Below are positions 45,764 to 54,714 of a stretch of DNA of 64,000 bases, in pieces. The notes under the pieces were generated by a model, which saw nothing but the letters and a program-made list of their open reading frames with translations, was not told where the DNA came from and did no database searches. This DNA is from JAAGZL01 sp050291725. GTDB taxonomy: Bacteria > Pseudomonadota > Gammaproteobacteria > Chromatiales > Chromatiaceae. The DNA lies in assembly GCA_050291725.1 (NCBI GenBank), contig JBNKKH010000009.1, positions 124,001 to 188,000 on the forward strand, read 5' to 3'. Position 1 is the first letter of the stretch. Each line of letters opens with the position of its first letter. The position numbers and the translations under genes were made by a program.

Positions 45764-46459
45764 CTACCTACGCTGGCAGATTAGGTCCCAAACGCCGTGC
45801 CCTAGTCGTTCTCCCCGCTTTTCGAACTTGGTCACTGGGCGATAATCTGGGCGTGGCATGAAGTTGCCTGTGCCAGCGCGATTGGTAAATAGGCCATCCT
45901 CAGCGCTTAGGACCTCCATCATCTGCTCTGCATAGTGCTCCCAGTCGGTCGCGGCATGAAAAGCTCCGCCCGGTTTTATAGAGCGCGCTAGCAGTTGGAT
46001 GAATGATGGCTGCAGAATGCGCCGTTTATGGTGCTTCTTTTTATGCCAGGGATCAGGGAAGAATAGATATACTGCATCCAGAGAGTTGGGCGCGATGCTG
46101 TTCTTCAGCACTTCTACAGCGTCATGGCGCATGACGCGCAGATTCTTCAGGTCGCGCTCCTCCAAATCTAACAGCAGTCGCCCGACCCCGGGGCTGTGGA
46201 CCTCAATCCCCAGATAGTTCTGCTCTGGATTGTCTGCGGCCATCTGTGCCAGGGAGGCCCCATTGCCAAAGCCGATCTCCAGGATAACCGGGTTGTTATT
46301 GCCGAAAATTGTAGGTAGATCCAGCCGTTGTTCAGCTGTGTATTCGATGCCAAACACAGGCCATAGGGTTGCAAAAGCACGCTCCTGACCAGCAGTCAGG
46401 CGACCTTCGCGCAGTACATAGCTGCGAATTTTGCGATCTCTTTTATCGCCTTCGCTCAT
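45764..46459 (-). CDS. trmB: tRNA (guanine-N7)-methyltransferase
   Basis: A 231-residue SAM methyltransferase: VILEIGFGNGASLAQMA is the SAM loop, LDAVYLFFPDPWHKKKHHKRR the catalytic PDPW region, and ATDWEHYAE is conserved. It makes m7G46 in tRNA. ATG 46459 is preceded by AAGGTGG; a longer frame to 46531 would overlap thiG. Confidence 0.96.
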   Translation of the reverse strand: MSEGDKRDRKIRSYVLREGRLTAGQERAFATLWPVFGIEYTAEQRLDLPTIFGNNNPVILEIGFGNGASLAQMAADNPEQNYLGIEVHSPGVGRLLLDLEERDLKNLRVMRHDAVEVLKNSIAPNSLDAVYLFFPDPWHKKKHHKRRILQPSFIQLLARSIKPGGAFHAATDWEHYAEQMMEVLSAEDGLFTNRAGTGNFMPRPDYRPVTKFEKRGERLGHGVWDLICQRR

Positions 46460-46490
46460 CAGCGCCACCTTGTGGTAGTAACAGCCGTGC

Positions 46491-47282
46491 CTAGAAGAAC
46501 ATGCCTTCGATAGGTGATGAGGCAGAGGCAAAACGTTTGGCCGGCATACGTCCTGCCAGGTAGGCCTCGCGTCCGGCTTCGATTGCCTTCTTCATGGCTG
46601 AAGCCATCAGGACTGGATCTTTCGCAGCGGCAATGGCGGTATTCATTAAGACTCCATCGCAACCCAGTTCCATAGCCTCAGCTGCATCGGATGCCGTGCC
46701 AACCCCAGCGTCCACCAGGATGGGAACATTGGCGTTCTCCACAATGGTCAGGATGTTCAGCTTGTTGCGTATGCCAAGGCCAGAACCGATAGGGGCAGCC
46801 AAGGGCATAACAGCTATACAACCCAGGTTTTCCAATTCGCGCGCTACAATAGGGTCGTCATTGGTGTAGACCATGACATCAAAGCCATCTTTGATCAGCT
46901 CTTCAGCAGCGGTGATAGTCTGCATTACATCTGGGAATAGGGTCTTTTCATCTCCTAGTACCTCTAGCTTGACCAGGTTATGCCCATCCAATAACTCACG
47001 GGCCAGCTTACAGGTACGTACCGCGGTCTCAGCGTCATAACAGCCTGCAGTGTTGGGCAGGATGGTGTATCGGTCTGGGGGCAATATATCCAGAATGTTT
47101 GGCTCATCTGCATTCTGTCCGATATTGGTGCGGCGTACAGCTATGGTTACGATCTCGGCGCCACTTGCGGCAATAGCTGCGCCAGTCTCATCCATATCCT
47201 TGTATTTGCCGGTTCCTACCAGTAGACGTGAGTTGTATTCACGGCCGGCTATAGTCAATGTATCGCTTTTCTGTTCTGGCAT
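46491..47282 (-). CDS. thiG: Thiazole synthase
   Basis: A 263-residue TIM-barrel enzyme that forms the thiazole phosphate of thiamine. KYKDMDETGAAIAASGAEIVTIAVRR, the lysine in NLVKLEVLGDE and the phosphate loop VDAGVGTASDAAEAMELG are conserved. Follows thiS by 99 bp, an ordinary thiS-thiG pair. No TPP riboswitch motif is visible upstream. Confidence 0.97.
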   Translation of the reverse strand: MPEQKSDTLTIAGREYNSRLLVGTGKYKDMDETGAAIAASGAEIVTIAVRRTNIGQNADEPNILDILPPDRYTILPNTAGCYDAETAVRTCKLARELLDGHNLVKLEVLGDEKTLFPDVMQTITAAEELIKDGFDVMVYTNDDPIVARELENLGCIAVMPLAAPIGSGLGIRNKLNILTIVENANVPILVDAGVGTASDAAEAMELGCDGVLMNTAIAAAKDPVLMASAMKKAIEAGREAYLAGRMPAKRFASASSPIEGMFF

Positions 47283-47381
47283 GGTATCTCTGCTTATGTC
47301 TTTTAGGTGATTAGTTGTATATGCGGCTGTTGCTGCCTATATCAAGCATATACTTGATGGGTTCCAGTTTGAAGTAGCGCT

Positions 47382-47582
47382 CTAACCTCCGCCTATAGCC
47401 TGGACTATTTCCACCCGATCTCCGGGCTGGAGTCGGTGTTGGTCAAAGCTGCTGCGCGGCACCAGATCTTTATTTACCTCAATGGCAAAGCGTTGTCCGC
47501 CAAGATCTAGCTGCTGCACCAGTTCGCTCATGGTCATGTTATCAGAGAACTCCTTTTCTTCTCCGTTTAAATATATTTGCAT
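47382..47582 (-). CDS. thiS: Sulfur-carrier protein ThiS
   Basis: A 66-residue ubiquitin-like protein: MQIYLNGEEKEFSDNMTMSELVQQL at the start and a C-terminal glycine tail after VEIVQAI, the thiocarboxylate site. Ends with three glycines rather than two. ATG 47582 follows GAAGG; five extra upstream codons are possible but unlikely. Confidence 0.95.
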   Translation of the reverse strand: MQIYLNGEEKEFSDNMTMSELVQQLDLGGQRFAIEVNKDLVPRSSFDQHRLQPGDRVEIVQAIGGG

Positions 47583-47646
47583 GGCGGCCTTCTTCAAGAT
47601 ATTTAATGGAATTGTATTCTAGCTGACCCGGGACAAACACTCCAAG

Positions 47647-47676
47647 TTGCTTTAACCCCATAGTAGGGCATAGAAT
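47647..47676 (+). promoter_or_regulatory. Probable sigma70 promoter of tRNA-Gly
   Basis: TTGCTT (47647-47652) and TAGAAT (47671-47676) are separated by 18 bases; the mature tRNA begins 10 bases later. Confidence 0.6.
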
Positions 47677-47686
47677 TTAACTAGAC

Positions 47687-47760
47687 GCGGGTATCGTATA
47701 TCGGTATTACCCTAGCTTCCCAAGCTAGTGAGGCGGGTTCGACTCCCGCTACCCGCTCCA
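47687..47760 (+). tRNA. tRNA-Gly (anticodon CCC)
   Basis: Cloverleaf visible: acceptor GCGGGTA/TACCCGC, anticodon stem CTAGC/GCTAG with loop TTCCCAA giving CCC, T-arm GCGGG-TTCGACT-CCCGC, and encoded CCA at 47758-47760. It reads GGG codons. Confidence 0.96.
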
Positions 47761-47900
47761 ATAAATTCTCTCTTTTAAGATAACCTGAACTTTTTTGCTA
47801 GACTCTTACTAAATGTCAATATGAGTGTGTTATAAAGCAATATCGTGGCTCTGATACCAACCCTAAGTAATAACAACCCAACCGTGCCAAGGAGATAGTA

Positions 47901-50057
47901 ATGGGAAAGCTTTTCAAGGTTATAGGAGTGCTCATAGCTGTAGTATTGCTGCTAGTGGTGGCTGCTATTGTAGTTTTGCCTATGGTTGTGGACCCCAATG
48001 ATTTCAAAGGAGAGATTGTTGAGCGGGTACAGAAGCAGACTGGTAGGGACCTTAAAATAGCTGGTGATCTTGATCTGTCCGTTTTTCCTTGGCTCGGTGT
48101 ACAGGTTGATGGTGTCGAACTGAGTAATGCTCCAGGCTTTGCTAAGACTCCCTTTGTTTCCGTAAAAAGCGCGTCTATACGGGTTAAATTGATGCCTTTG
48201 CTTAATAAGCAGCTTGAAGTGGATGCTGTCGAACTGGATGGTGTCGCCCTCAATCTGGCCAGAAAAGCTAATGGCACAAGCAACTGGGATGATCTGGCTA
48301 AAGGGGGTAAAGATAAAGCCTCTGATGATTTGGATGAGGATAAGGGTGGAGATCAGAGCCAGCCCGGTATTGAGAGCTTCTCCATAGGCGGTGTAAACAT
48401 AAAGGACGCCATGATTAGTTGGAGTGATGCTCAGTCGGGTCAGAACTATGAGATTAGTGACTTTAATTTGAAAAGCGGTGCCATTGCTCCTGGCCGTCCG
48501 GTTGGACTAGATATTGGCATGCTGCTTAAGAGCAAAGATCCTGCGGTTAATGCTCGGGTCGAATTGGGTGGAACTGTTGAGCTTGATCAGACTAATCAAC
48601 AGCTAAATGTGAGAGATCTAAAGCTCACTCTGGATGCGGAAGGTGCAGCTCTGCCCACGGGAAAGCTTAAGGCTGATTTGGCCAGTGTCCTGTTGTTGGC
48701 ATTAGATGGGCGAGCCTTTGCTCTACTGGATATGCAACTGAAATCAGGAGATCTCAATCTAACTGGAGACCTCAAAGGGGCTAAACTTAACTCCGACACT
48801 CCCCAATTCAGCGGAAAAATTGCAGTGGCCGAGTTTAATCCTCGTGACTGGATGGTTAGTCAGGGGATGGAGCCTCCAGCAATGTCTGACCCTAAGGCGC
48901 TGAGCCGGTTTGCTGCGAATGTTAATCTTATATCCAGCGGTAACTCCACAAAACTTAATAAGCTGGTGATGCAACTGGATGATACTAAGATTAACGGTAG
49001 TGCGTCCCTTCAGGGCAAGGCTACGTCATTTAAGCTGGATATGAACGCAATAGATCTGGACCGATACCTACCAGCAGATTCTGGAAAATCAAACGCCGCA
49101 TCTGGAAAAAAAGTCAGTGCACAATCATCTGCTAAAGCCAGTTCTGAGCAGCTGTTGCCACTGGACACCATTCGCTCCCTAAATATGCATGGTTCGGTGA
49201 ATATTGGTCAGTTGAAGATTAATGATATTCCAGCCAACAAGGTACAGCTTACCCTCAATGCTAAAAATGGGGTTTTGGCAACCAAGCAGAAGATCGGTAC
49301 GCTGCTTGGAGGAAGCTACAAAAGCAGTATTGATATTAATGCCAGTGGTAACACACCTAAACTTAAATTTAATAGCACGTTGTCCAATATTAAGCTCGAG
49401 TCATTGATGCAGAAACTGTCGGGAGAAGACAGACTGAGTGGTATGGGCAATTTCAATTCAAATCTGACTGCTTCCGGTAACAACATAAACGCAATCAAGC
49501 GCTCCCTAAATGGCAAGCTGAACTTTGACCTTCAGAAGGGGGCTATCAAAGGGATCAATCTCGCAGCTGAGCTGCGTAAAGCCAAAGCACTGCTTTCCGG
49601 TAAATCTGCTCCTGCGGAGAAAGGGCCGGTACAGACCGACTTTTCTCAGATAAAGGGCAGCGGCGTTATAACCAATGGTGTATTGAGGAATAGTGATCTA
49701 GAGGCTTTTTCACCTTTTCTCCGAGTTACCGGTAGCGGCGCAGTGAATCTGGTGAGGGAGACGCTGGATTATACTGCCAAGATATTTGTGGTAGAGACCT
49801 CGAAAGGACAGGGAGGCCACTCACTCTCAGGCCTGGAAGAGCTGGAACGTAAAAAAATTGGTGTTCCGGTGCATTTTACTGGGCCATTAGCGTCTCCAAA
49901 ATGGAAAGTTAAGTGGGAGCAGGTGTTGCTTGAGTCGCAGAAAGAGGAGCTCAAATCAAAGCTGGAAGAGAAGCTAATAGGAAAAGAGAAGGAAGGAGAG
50001 GAAGAGTCTTCCAAAGACAAGCTGAAAAGAAAACTATTGAGAAAGATTCTTCATTAA
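47901..50057 (+). CDS. AsmA-family envelope protein
   Basis: A 718-residue protein with one N-terminal membrane helix (VIGVLIAVVLLLVVAAIVVLPMVV) followed by DPNDFKGEIVERVQKQTGRDLKIAGDLDLSVFPWLGV, the AsmA N-terminal signature, a long beta-rich region, an SNAASGKKVSAQSS linker, and a charged coiled-coil C-terminus. AsmA-like proteins are inner-membrane-anchored and thought to affect lipid transport and outer-membrane composition. AAGGAG nine bases before the ATG supports the start. It is shorter than YhdP. Confidence 0.92.
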   Translation: MGKLFKVIGVLIAVVLLLVVAAIVVLPMVVDPNDFKGEIVERVQKQTGRDLKIAGDLDLSVFPWLGVQVDGVELSNAPGFAKTPFVSVKSASIRVKLMPLLNKQLEVDAVELDGVALNLARKANGTSNWDDLAKGGKDKASDDLDEDKGGDQSQPGIESFSIGGVNIKDAMISWSDAQSGQNYEISDFNLKSGAIAPGRPVGLDIGMLLKSKDPAVNARVELGGTVELDQTNQQLNVRDLKLTLDAEGAALPTGKLKADLASVLLLALDGRAFALLDMQLKSGDLNLTGDLKGAKLNSDTPQFSGKIAVAEFNPRDWMVSQGMEPPAMSDPKALSRFAANVNLISSGNSTKLNKLVMQLDDTKINGSASLQGKATSFKLDMNAIDLDRYLPADSGKSNAASGKKVSAQSSAKASSEQLLPLDTIRSLNMHGSVNIGQLKINDIPANKVQLTLNAKNGVLATKQKIGTLLGGSYKSSIDINASGNTPKLKFNSTLSNIKLESLMQKLSGEDRLSGMGNFNSNLTASGNNINAIKRSLNGKLNFDLQKGAIKGINLAAELRKAKALLSGKSAPAEKGPVQTDFSQIKGSGVITNGVLRNSDLEAFSPFLRVTGSGAVNLVRETLDYTAKIFVVETSKGQGGHSLSGLEELERKKIGVPVHFTGPLASPKWKVKWEQVLLESQKEELKSKLEEKLIGKEKEGEEESSKDKLKRKLLRKILH

Positions 50058-50088
50058 CAACTGAAGCAGACCTTGCTGGAGAACTGTT

Positions 50089-50358
50089 ATGGGTGAGATG
50101 GTGCAGTGCGTGAAGCTACAAAAAGAGGCGGAAGGGCTAGATCGCGCTCCATATCCGGGAGAGTTGGGCCAGCGCATCCTGGAAAATGTCTCCAAAGAGG
50201 CGTGGCAGATGTGGTTTCAGCAGCAGACTATGTTGATTAACGAGTACCGCCTGAATCCTGTAGACCCCAAGGCCAGGGAATTTCTGGAGCAGCAGATGGA
50301 ACAGTTCTTCTTCGGAGATGGAACTACAGCTCCGGTCGATTCTACTCCACAGCGGTGA
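50089..50358 (+). CDS. yggX: Fe(2+)-trafficking protein YggX
   Basis: An 89-residue protein matching YggX: CVKLQKEAEGLDRAPYPGELGQRILENVSKEAWQMWFQQQTMLINEYRLN. The conserved N-terminal cysteine is present. Role in protecting iron-sulfur proteins from oxidation is established in enterics. ATG 50089 has GGAG eight bases upstream. In E. coli it is next to mutY; mutY is not here. Confidence 0.94.
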   Translation: MGEMVQCVKLQKEAEGLDRAPYPGELGQRILENVSKEAWQMWFQQQTMLINEYRLNPVDPKAREFLEQQMEQFFFGDGTTAPVDSTPQR

Positions 50359-50440
50359 TACCTGGCAGTCACTGTTAGTGTATAATCCTGTTCAATTATC
50401 TAAAAAACCAATCTTTTTACCGGCTAGGGCTATTCTAGAC

Positions 50441-50469
50441 TTGACTCAATAGGCCTGGCCCGCTTTAAT
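50441..50469 (+). promoter_or_regulatory. Sigma70 promoter of tRNA-Phe
   Basis: TTGACT (50441-50446), a 17-base spacer and TTTAAT (50464-50469) form a strong promoter upstream of tRNA-Phe. Confidence 0.85.
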
Positions 50470-50504
50470 ACGCACCTCTCCGTATTCGGAGATTCTGTTT
50501 ATAC

Positions 50505-50583
<79 letters not shown>

Positions 50584-50586
50584 AAA

Positions 50587-51621
50587 TCAACGACTTACAA
50601 TCAATCGCAGGCCGTCTTTCTGATCGGACTGTGCCAGAATTGTGCCCTCGATCCTTTGAGCCGCTCCTTTCAAGTGCTCTCCGGCCAAGTGCGCATAGCG
50701 CAGAACCATCTCGTATGATGCCCATCCACCTAACTCCATGAGCTCTTGTAAGCTCGTTCCATTCTGTACGTGCCAAGTGGCCCAGGTGTGGCGTAGATCA
50801 TGCCAGCGGAAATCCTCAATCCCCGCTCGCAGGGTCGCAGCCTTCCATGCCTTAGTGGTAGTTCTAGCCACCGGCTTGTCTTTGTAGGTAAAGACATAAA
50901 CCGGATGTTTGCCTAACCGATTCCTGAGAACAATCAAAGCATCCTCAATCAGCGGAACAGCTATAGCCTTGCGTGACTTGGATTGATCAGCATGTATCCA
51001 AGCCATACCACGCGCCATGTCTACCTGATCCCAACGAAGATAACTGACATTGCTCTGCCTGAGCCCGGTGGAGAGGGCAAAGGCCGCCATGTCGGCTAGG
51101 TGGGACGGTAACTCTTTAAGTAACCGTGCCGCCTCTTCTTGGGTAATCCAGCGTACACGTTTTTTAGGCTCAGGATAGAGACGCACTCGAGGGACCTTGT
51201 CTACCCACTCCCACTCGTCCCGAGCCATCCGCAGGATGGAGCGCAACAGAGCAAGATAGCGGTTAGCGGTGGAAGGGCTGGCTTCTCGCTTTTTAGCTGC
51301 CCCGATCTGATCTATCAATTCCCGGTCTATCTCATCCAGGTAGAGATTGTTCAGAAAGGGATCAAACCACTTTAGCTTGGCTAGGTCCTTCCCCCGGTCC
51401 GTCTTGTGCTCCTTATCTTGGAGCCAACGCACAACAGCCTCCTGCCACGTGCGTCTTGGCTTCTCTCCGAGCTTGTAGACGCGCCACAGCTCGGCTTTTA
51501 GCCTGTCTTCATACTCTTGGGCCTTTTTCCTGTCTTCAGTCCCAGCAGAGCGGCGTATTCGCTCTCCACTGGGGGACGTGAAGCGGACCCACCAGGTATT
51601 GCCGCGTTTGAATAGTGACAT
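50587..51621 (-). CDS. int: Phage-type tyrosine integrase
   Basis: A 344-residue tyrosine recombinase. The N-terminal arm-binding region begins RGNTWWVRFTSPSGERIRR; the catalytic set is Arg in STGLRQSNVSYLRW, HxxR in HDLRHTWATW, a Trp in the second-His position (LGGWASYEMVLRYAHL) and the Tyr of RYAH. There is no extra helix between motifs as in integron integrases. GAGGAG upstream supports the ATG. It lies 3 bp from attL with its 3' end toward the tRNA, typical of tRNA-specific islands, and should integrate and excise the element. Confidence 0.94.
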   Translation of the reverse strand: MSLFKRGNTWWVRFTSPSGERIRRSAGTEDRKKAQEYEDRLKAELWRVYKLGEKPRRTWQEAVVRWLQDKEHKTDRGKDLAKLKWFDPFLNNLYLDEIDRELIDQIGAAKKREASPSTANRYLALLRSILRMARDEWEWVDKVPRVRLYPEPKKRVRWITQEEAARLLKELPSHLADMAAFALSTGLRQSNVSYLRWDQVDMARGMAWIHADQSKSRKAIAVPLIEDALIVLRNRLGKHPVYVFTYKDKPVARTTTKAWKAATLRAGIEDFRWHDLRHTWATWHVQNGTSLQELMELGGWASYEMVLRYAHLAGEHLKGAAQRIEGTILAQSDQKDGLRLIVSR

Positions 51622-51827
51622 GATGATTTCTCCTCACAGCCACTTAGCGGCGCTTGCCGACTCTGAGGATAGAGCGAGCGCACATAAGAAACAAGGTCCA
51701 CTTCCAGAAATACCCACCGTTTCCCCGGCTTGGCTCCCTGGATGATCCCAGTCTTGGCCTTCTCTCGCAGCACTGACGGGTGCATGTGCAGGAAATCCGC
51801 AGCTTCTTGCAGGTTTAAGGTGTGCAT
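51498..51827 (-). CDS. Excisionase-like helix-turn-helix protein
   Basis: A 109-residue protein. The first 55 residues (LNLQEAADFLHMHPSVLREKAKTGIIQGAKPGKRWVFLEVDL) form a MerR/excisionase-type winged helix; the remainder is low-complexity and overlaps the start of int by 124 bp in another frame, so the C-terminus may not be conserved. It starts 12 bp after rep, suggesting a rep-xis-int operon. Role as recombination directionality factor is inferred. Confidence 0.8.
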   Translation of the reverse strand: MHTLNLQEAADFLHMHPSVLREKAKTGIIQGAKPGKRWVFLEVDLVSYVRSLYPQSRQAPLSGCEEKSSCHYSNAAIPGGSASRPPVESEYAALLGLKTGKRPKSMKTG

Positions 51828-51839
51828 GGTTCATTCTCC

Positions 51840-53120
51840 CTATCCCCGGCCTTTTAGGCGCGTATTGAAGCGTCTGGCCTTTTGCTGGGCTTTTTCTCGG
51901 GCATAATTGTTTAGGGTCTTGCCGGTCAGACGGCTGTGCTCTCTATGGAATGCATGAGCTTTTATCCCAAACTGTTCCAATGCTTCATCAAAGTTAGATA
52001 TACCCTCTTGAGCCATAAAGGAGGTAATAGCTCCTAGTCCATGGATGAATAACCGTTTAGGGGACGGGGGGCGTCTCTTGGTACGGCGGTATAGAGGTTC
52101 TCCACGATCTCCGCTCCAGGGGGCTTGGGAGATAGCATCCCATAGCGGATGATTGGGCCAGCGTTTTTTGGTTTTGTCACTGGTAGAGGGAACAGCCAAG
52201 CGTAGCCAGTTGGTTGTGGCGTACTCCCAAAGGCCGTCCATTTTGTCTACGAGATCAGATACGGTACTTATCCCAAGTTCTCGCAAGGGAGTGCGGCGAA
52301 ACTGAAACTCCATCCGCCAAACATCTGATACGCCATCCCAGCCCTGGTCCTTCCAGATGGGAAAGAAAAAGACTTTGTTAGATTTACTATGTATCTCCAG
52401 GGTCTTGTTATAGAGACGGCCTACAATGTCACCGCCACGCCCGAACTCGTAGCCGGAGAAGGTCTGGCCGTCAAAATGGGAGATAAACTCTTTTGCTCTG
52501 CGCACCCAAGACTCACGCGAAAGATTTTCTAGTTGAATGTCAGTGGTAAAGTCTACGCACAGATCAACGCGGCTTACTGATGCTTTGGAAGTTGGTTCTC
52601 CAAGAGACATAAATAGGCCTTTGAGCTTTACGAAGGAGGGCAGTACTCCGGTATAGGTCAAAATCTCGCTGGCAATCTGAGCATAGGCCATAGGCATAGA
52701 CTTGGCCTTCGAGCTAGATATCTGAATATGGAACCAGTTATCTACCAGCACATAAGGGAATCTTCCCTTGCCCTTACCCTTAACCTCAAACAAATGGTCA
52801 TGTAGCTCCATAACAGCAAAAGCTTGATCCATAGGGTCGTCAGACTGTGCGAGTTTTTTTAGGGTTTCGAGGTTGTTTTCAATCTCAGGGCTAAGCTGGC
52901 CTTTCTGAGAGAGGTAGAGACTATCAACACCTGTGCGTAGTATCTGGGTGCCGTTAATTGGATTAATGCAGTTTGCAGGTGCTGTGTTACTAAGTGGCGC
53001 ACCACAATGTTCTTTGCTGCCGCCGTTCGCGGCATGGGGGACGCTCCCCTCCCGGGGTCCCTCCCCATGCGCGATCCGGTCGGCTCCAGTCAAACATTCA
53101 TTTGGCTTGTCTTGTTGCAT
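51840..53120 (-). CDS. Replication-initiation-factor-like protein
   Basis: A 426-residue protein. The central part (SVSRVDLCVDFTTDI, RGGDIVGRLYNKTLEI, VWRMEFQFRRTPLRELGI) resembles Rep_trans/filamentous-phage replication initiators, which nick DNA and start rolling-circle replication. I did not confirm a catalytic tyrosine. The first 65 residues are low-complexity and the C-terminus is basic (KAQQKARRFNTRLKGRG). GGAG eight bases upstream supports ATG 53120. Such a protein would let the excised circle replicate. Confidence 0.65.
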   Translation of the reverse strand: MQQDKPNECLTGADRIAHGEGPREGSVPHAANGGSKEHCGAPLSNTAPANCINPINGTQILRTGVDSLYLSQKGQLSPEIENNLETLKKLAQSDDPMDQAFAVMELHDHLFEVKGKGKGRFPYVLVDNWFHIQISSSKAKSMPMAYAQIASEILTYTGVLPSFVKLKGLFMSLGEPTSKASVSRVDLCVDFTTDIQLENLSRESWVRRAKEFISHFDGQTFSGYEFGRGGDIVGRLYNKTLEIHSKSNKVFFFPIWKDQGWDGVSDVWRMEFQFRRTPLRELGISTVSDLVDKMDGLWEYATTNWLRLAVPSTSDKTKKRWPNHPLWDAISQAPWSGDRGEPLYRRTKRRPPSPKRLFIHGLGAITSFMAQEGISNFDEALEQFGIKAHAFHREHSRLTGKTLNNYAREKAQQKARRFNTRLKGRG

Positions 53121-53210
53121 GATTTTTGCTCCATTAAGTTTTCGGAGCTCATAAGATCATGCAGAAATTTCACGAGAAAAAATGATGGATGAAAAATACT
53201 GACGGCAAAA

Positions 53211-53226
53211 ATGCGTATATACGTAT
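53211..53226. promoter_or_regulatory. Imperfect palindrome upstream of rep
   Basis: ATGCGTATATACGTAT is a near-perfect inverted repeat about 90 bp upstream of the rep start in a 156-bp gap; it could be an operator or an origin element. Confidence 0.3.
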
Positions 53227-53276
53227 TTATTATTTTGAATAATCAGATAGATAGAAGATGTTGAGCTTTATATTGT

Positions 53277-54041
53277 TTACTCTCCTTGGTCCTTGTTTTT
53301 TGGCGGTCTACCGCGCCGACTTTTAACTTCTGGTGGAGCTATCTCATTCAGCCATCGACGTACAGTGTCCTTTTCGTAATGACTTGCTCCTCCGTACTTC
53401 TGTATTTTCTCATCTTGAACAACAGAGATAACAGGTCTTGTTGGCTCTTCTCTCCATATCTCAAGTGCAATTTGACAACAAGTAATGTGGATTTTTTGAT
53501 TGATGCGTAACTCTTTCTGGGTGTCGGTTAATGTGGAAGCGATTGATTGTTCTTTATTGTTAGCTATGCCTGGATAATCTCTATAGCTAATATGCACTAT
53601 TTCATCGTCATCTGGCTCAACATGCTCTGCCCACATAGCAAGCGTACCATCCTCTGGGGGTTCAAAATTTAACTTCCAGCCAGGGGGGAACCAAAACTCA
53701 GGTAGTGGTATTGATCTCGCTTCACACCAATTCATAAACTCAATGCGCTCAATCGTAGCCCACTTAAGTAGTTTTCGGTTATAAGATTGACCGTAAATAC
53801 ATGAGTAGACATCATCAATATAGGTGCGAATATAGTACTTTGGATCGGCCTTAGAATCATGGGGGCGTTTTGCTAATGTCAGCGTTTCACATAGTATCTC
53901 ACCCGATAAGATGGCTTCCATTACTAAACTAAAATTATCTCTAACGTGCAGTGGAAGTCGGAGCCATAACCTATCAGGATCTAGATCAGCCCAACGGAAA
54001 CCAATCTTCCAAACTGAGAGGCTGTCAGTTAACAAAGCCAA
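53277..54041 (-). CDS. Hypothetical protein with C-terminal AT-hook-like motif
   Basis: A 254-residue cytoplasmic protein without a recognised domain. Features seen are an acidic central region (HVEPDDDEIVHIS), a possible helix-turn-helix around SHYEKDTVRRWLNEIAP and a terminal SRRGRPPKNKDQGE resembling an AT-hook. The TTG start at 54041 is decided by AAGGAG eight bases upstream. It lacks an attC at its 3' end, so it belongs to the element backbone rather than the cassettes. A DNA-binding or regulatory role is a guess. Confidence 0.7.
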   Translation of the reverse strand: MALLTDSLSVWKIGFRWADLDPDRLWLRLPLHVRDNFSLVMEAILSGEILCETLTLAKRPHDSKADPKYYIRTYIDDVYSCIYGQSYNRKLLKWATIERIEFMNWCEARSIPLPEFWFPPGWKLNFEPPEDGTLAMWAEHVEPDDDEIVHISYRDYPGIANNKEQSIASTLTDTQKELRINQKIHITCCQIALEIWREEPTRPVISVVQDEKIQKYGGASHYEKDTVRRWLNEIAPPEVKSRRGRPPKNKDQGE

Positions 54042-54096
54042 TAGTAAAACTCCTTCAGCATCAAAATAATAAATGCGTCCCCTATTAATTATTACA

Positions 54097-54158
54097 CATA
54101 ACGTGCCTGCTGTGAGGGGCGCATGTTGTTCGCGCCTCCTTACAAGCAGATTGTTATA
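54097..54158 (-). other. attC site 1 (3' end of array)
   Basis: Cores CATAAC (54097-54102) and GTTATA (54153-54158) flank paired arms, including GAGGGGCGC against GCGCCTCC. The stop codon of the pentapeptide gene lies in the GTTA core. Confidence 0.85.
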
Positions 54159-54573
54159 CCAAAAATATTATTTTATTTTTTAATAAATCAAATCCCTTTG
54201 GGAAGATTGTTGTTTTATCAGCCTTAGCATTAGTAAAATCCGCATTTTGAAATATGCAATCAGAAAAATTTGCCCCTGTGATATCTGAATCATGAAATGA
54301 TGTTTCACTAATATCAGCACGGGAAAAATCTGCATTATGCAATATAGAATACATGAATGATGCTCCTGACAGAATTGCATCATAAAACCTTGCACTTGTT
54401 AAATTGGCATCATCGAATACAGAAAGTGTTAATACTGCTCCAGAAAAATTTGCATTAAGGAGTAATTGCTCTGAACAATCAATTCCTTTCAAATCAATAC
54501 CAGAGAGATTTGCTTCATCAATCGGTAGATCGATTTTATATTTTATCCTGCCATGTGAAGTTTTAAATTCCAT
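54154..54573 (-). CDS. Cassette gene: pentapeptide-repeat protein
   Basis: A 139-residue protein with about 90 residues of A(N/D)LxG-type pentapeptides (ANLSGIDLKGID, ANFSGAVL, ANLTSARFYDAIL, ADISETSF, ANFSDCIFQNADF), which fold as a right-handed beta helix. Some such proteins mimic DNA and protect gyrase, but this one is too short to infer that. ATG 54573 is used; a longer frame would run into attC 2. AT-rich compared with the chromosome. Confidence 0.8.
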   Translation of the reverse strand: MEFKTSHGRIKYKIDLPIDEANLSGIDLKGIDCSEQLLLNANFSGAVLTLSVFDDANLTSARFYDAILSGASFMYSILHNADFSRADISETSFHDSDITGANFSDCIFQNADFTNAKADKTTIFPKGFDLLKNKIIFLV

Positions 54574-54585
54574 AATTTTAATTTG

Positions 54586-54714
54586 GCATAACGTTGAGCT
54601 CACAGGCCGCCTGAATTTGTGCCTATGAATTTGGATTTACATTGAATTTTCTTAGTGCCGATAAAATTGAAACACCCGCGACCTCAGGCGGTCCTTGTGG
54701 AGCGTTGGGTTATG
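54586..54714 (-). other. attC site 2, long form
   Basis: Cores GCATAAC (54586-54592) and GTTATG (54709-54714); arms CTCACAGGCCGCCTGA and TCAGGCGGTCCTTGTGGAG pair over about 17 bases, leaving a long AT-rich apical part. At 129 bp it is the longest site here. Confidence 0.85.

Noticed and set aside
47583..47686. TPP riboswitch upstream of thiS
   Set aside because: No thi-box CTGAGA motif or matching structure is visible on the minus strand.
50587..51621. Integron integrase as the source of the cassettes
   Set aside because: The protein has phage-type spacing without the extra IntI helix, and it sits next to the tRNA attachment site rather than at the 5' end of the array.
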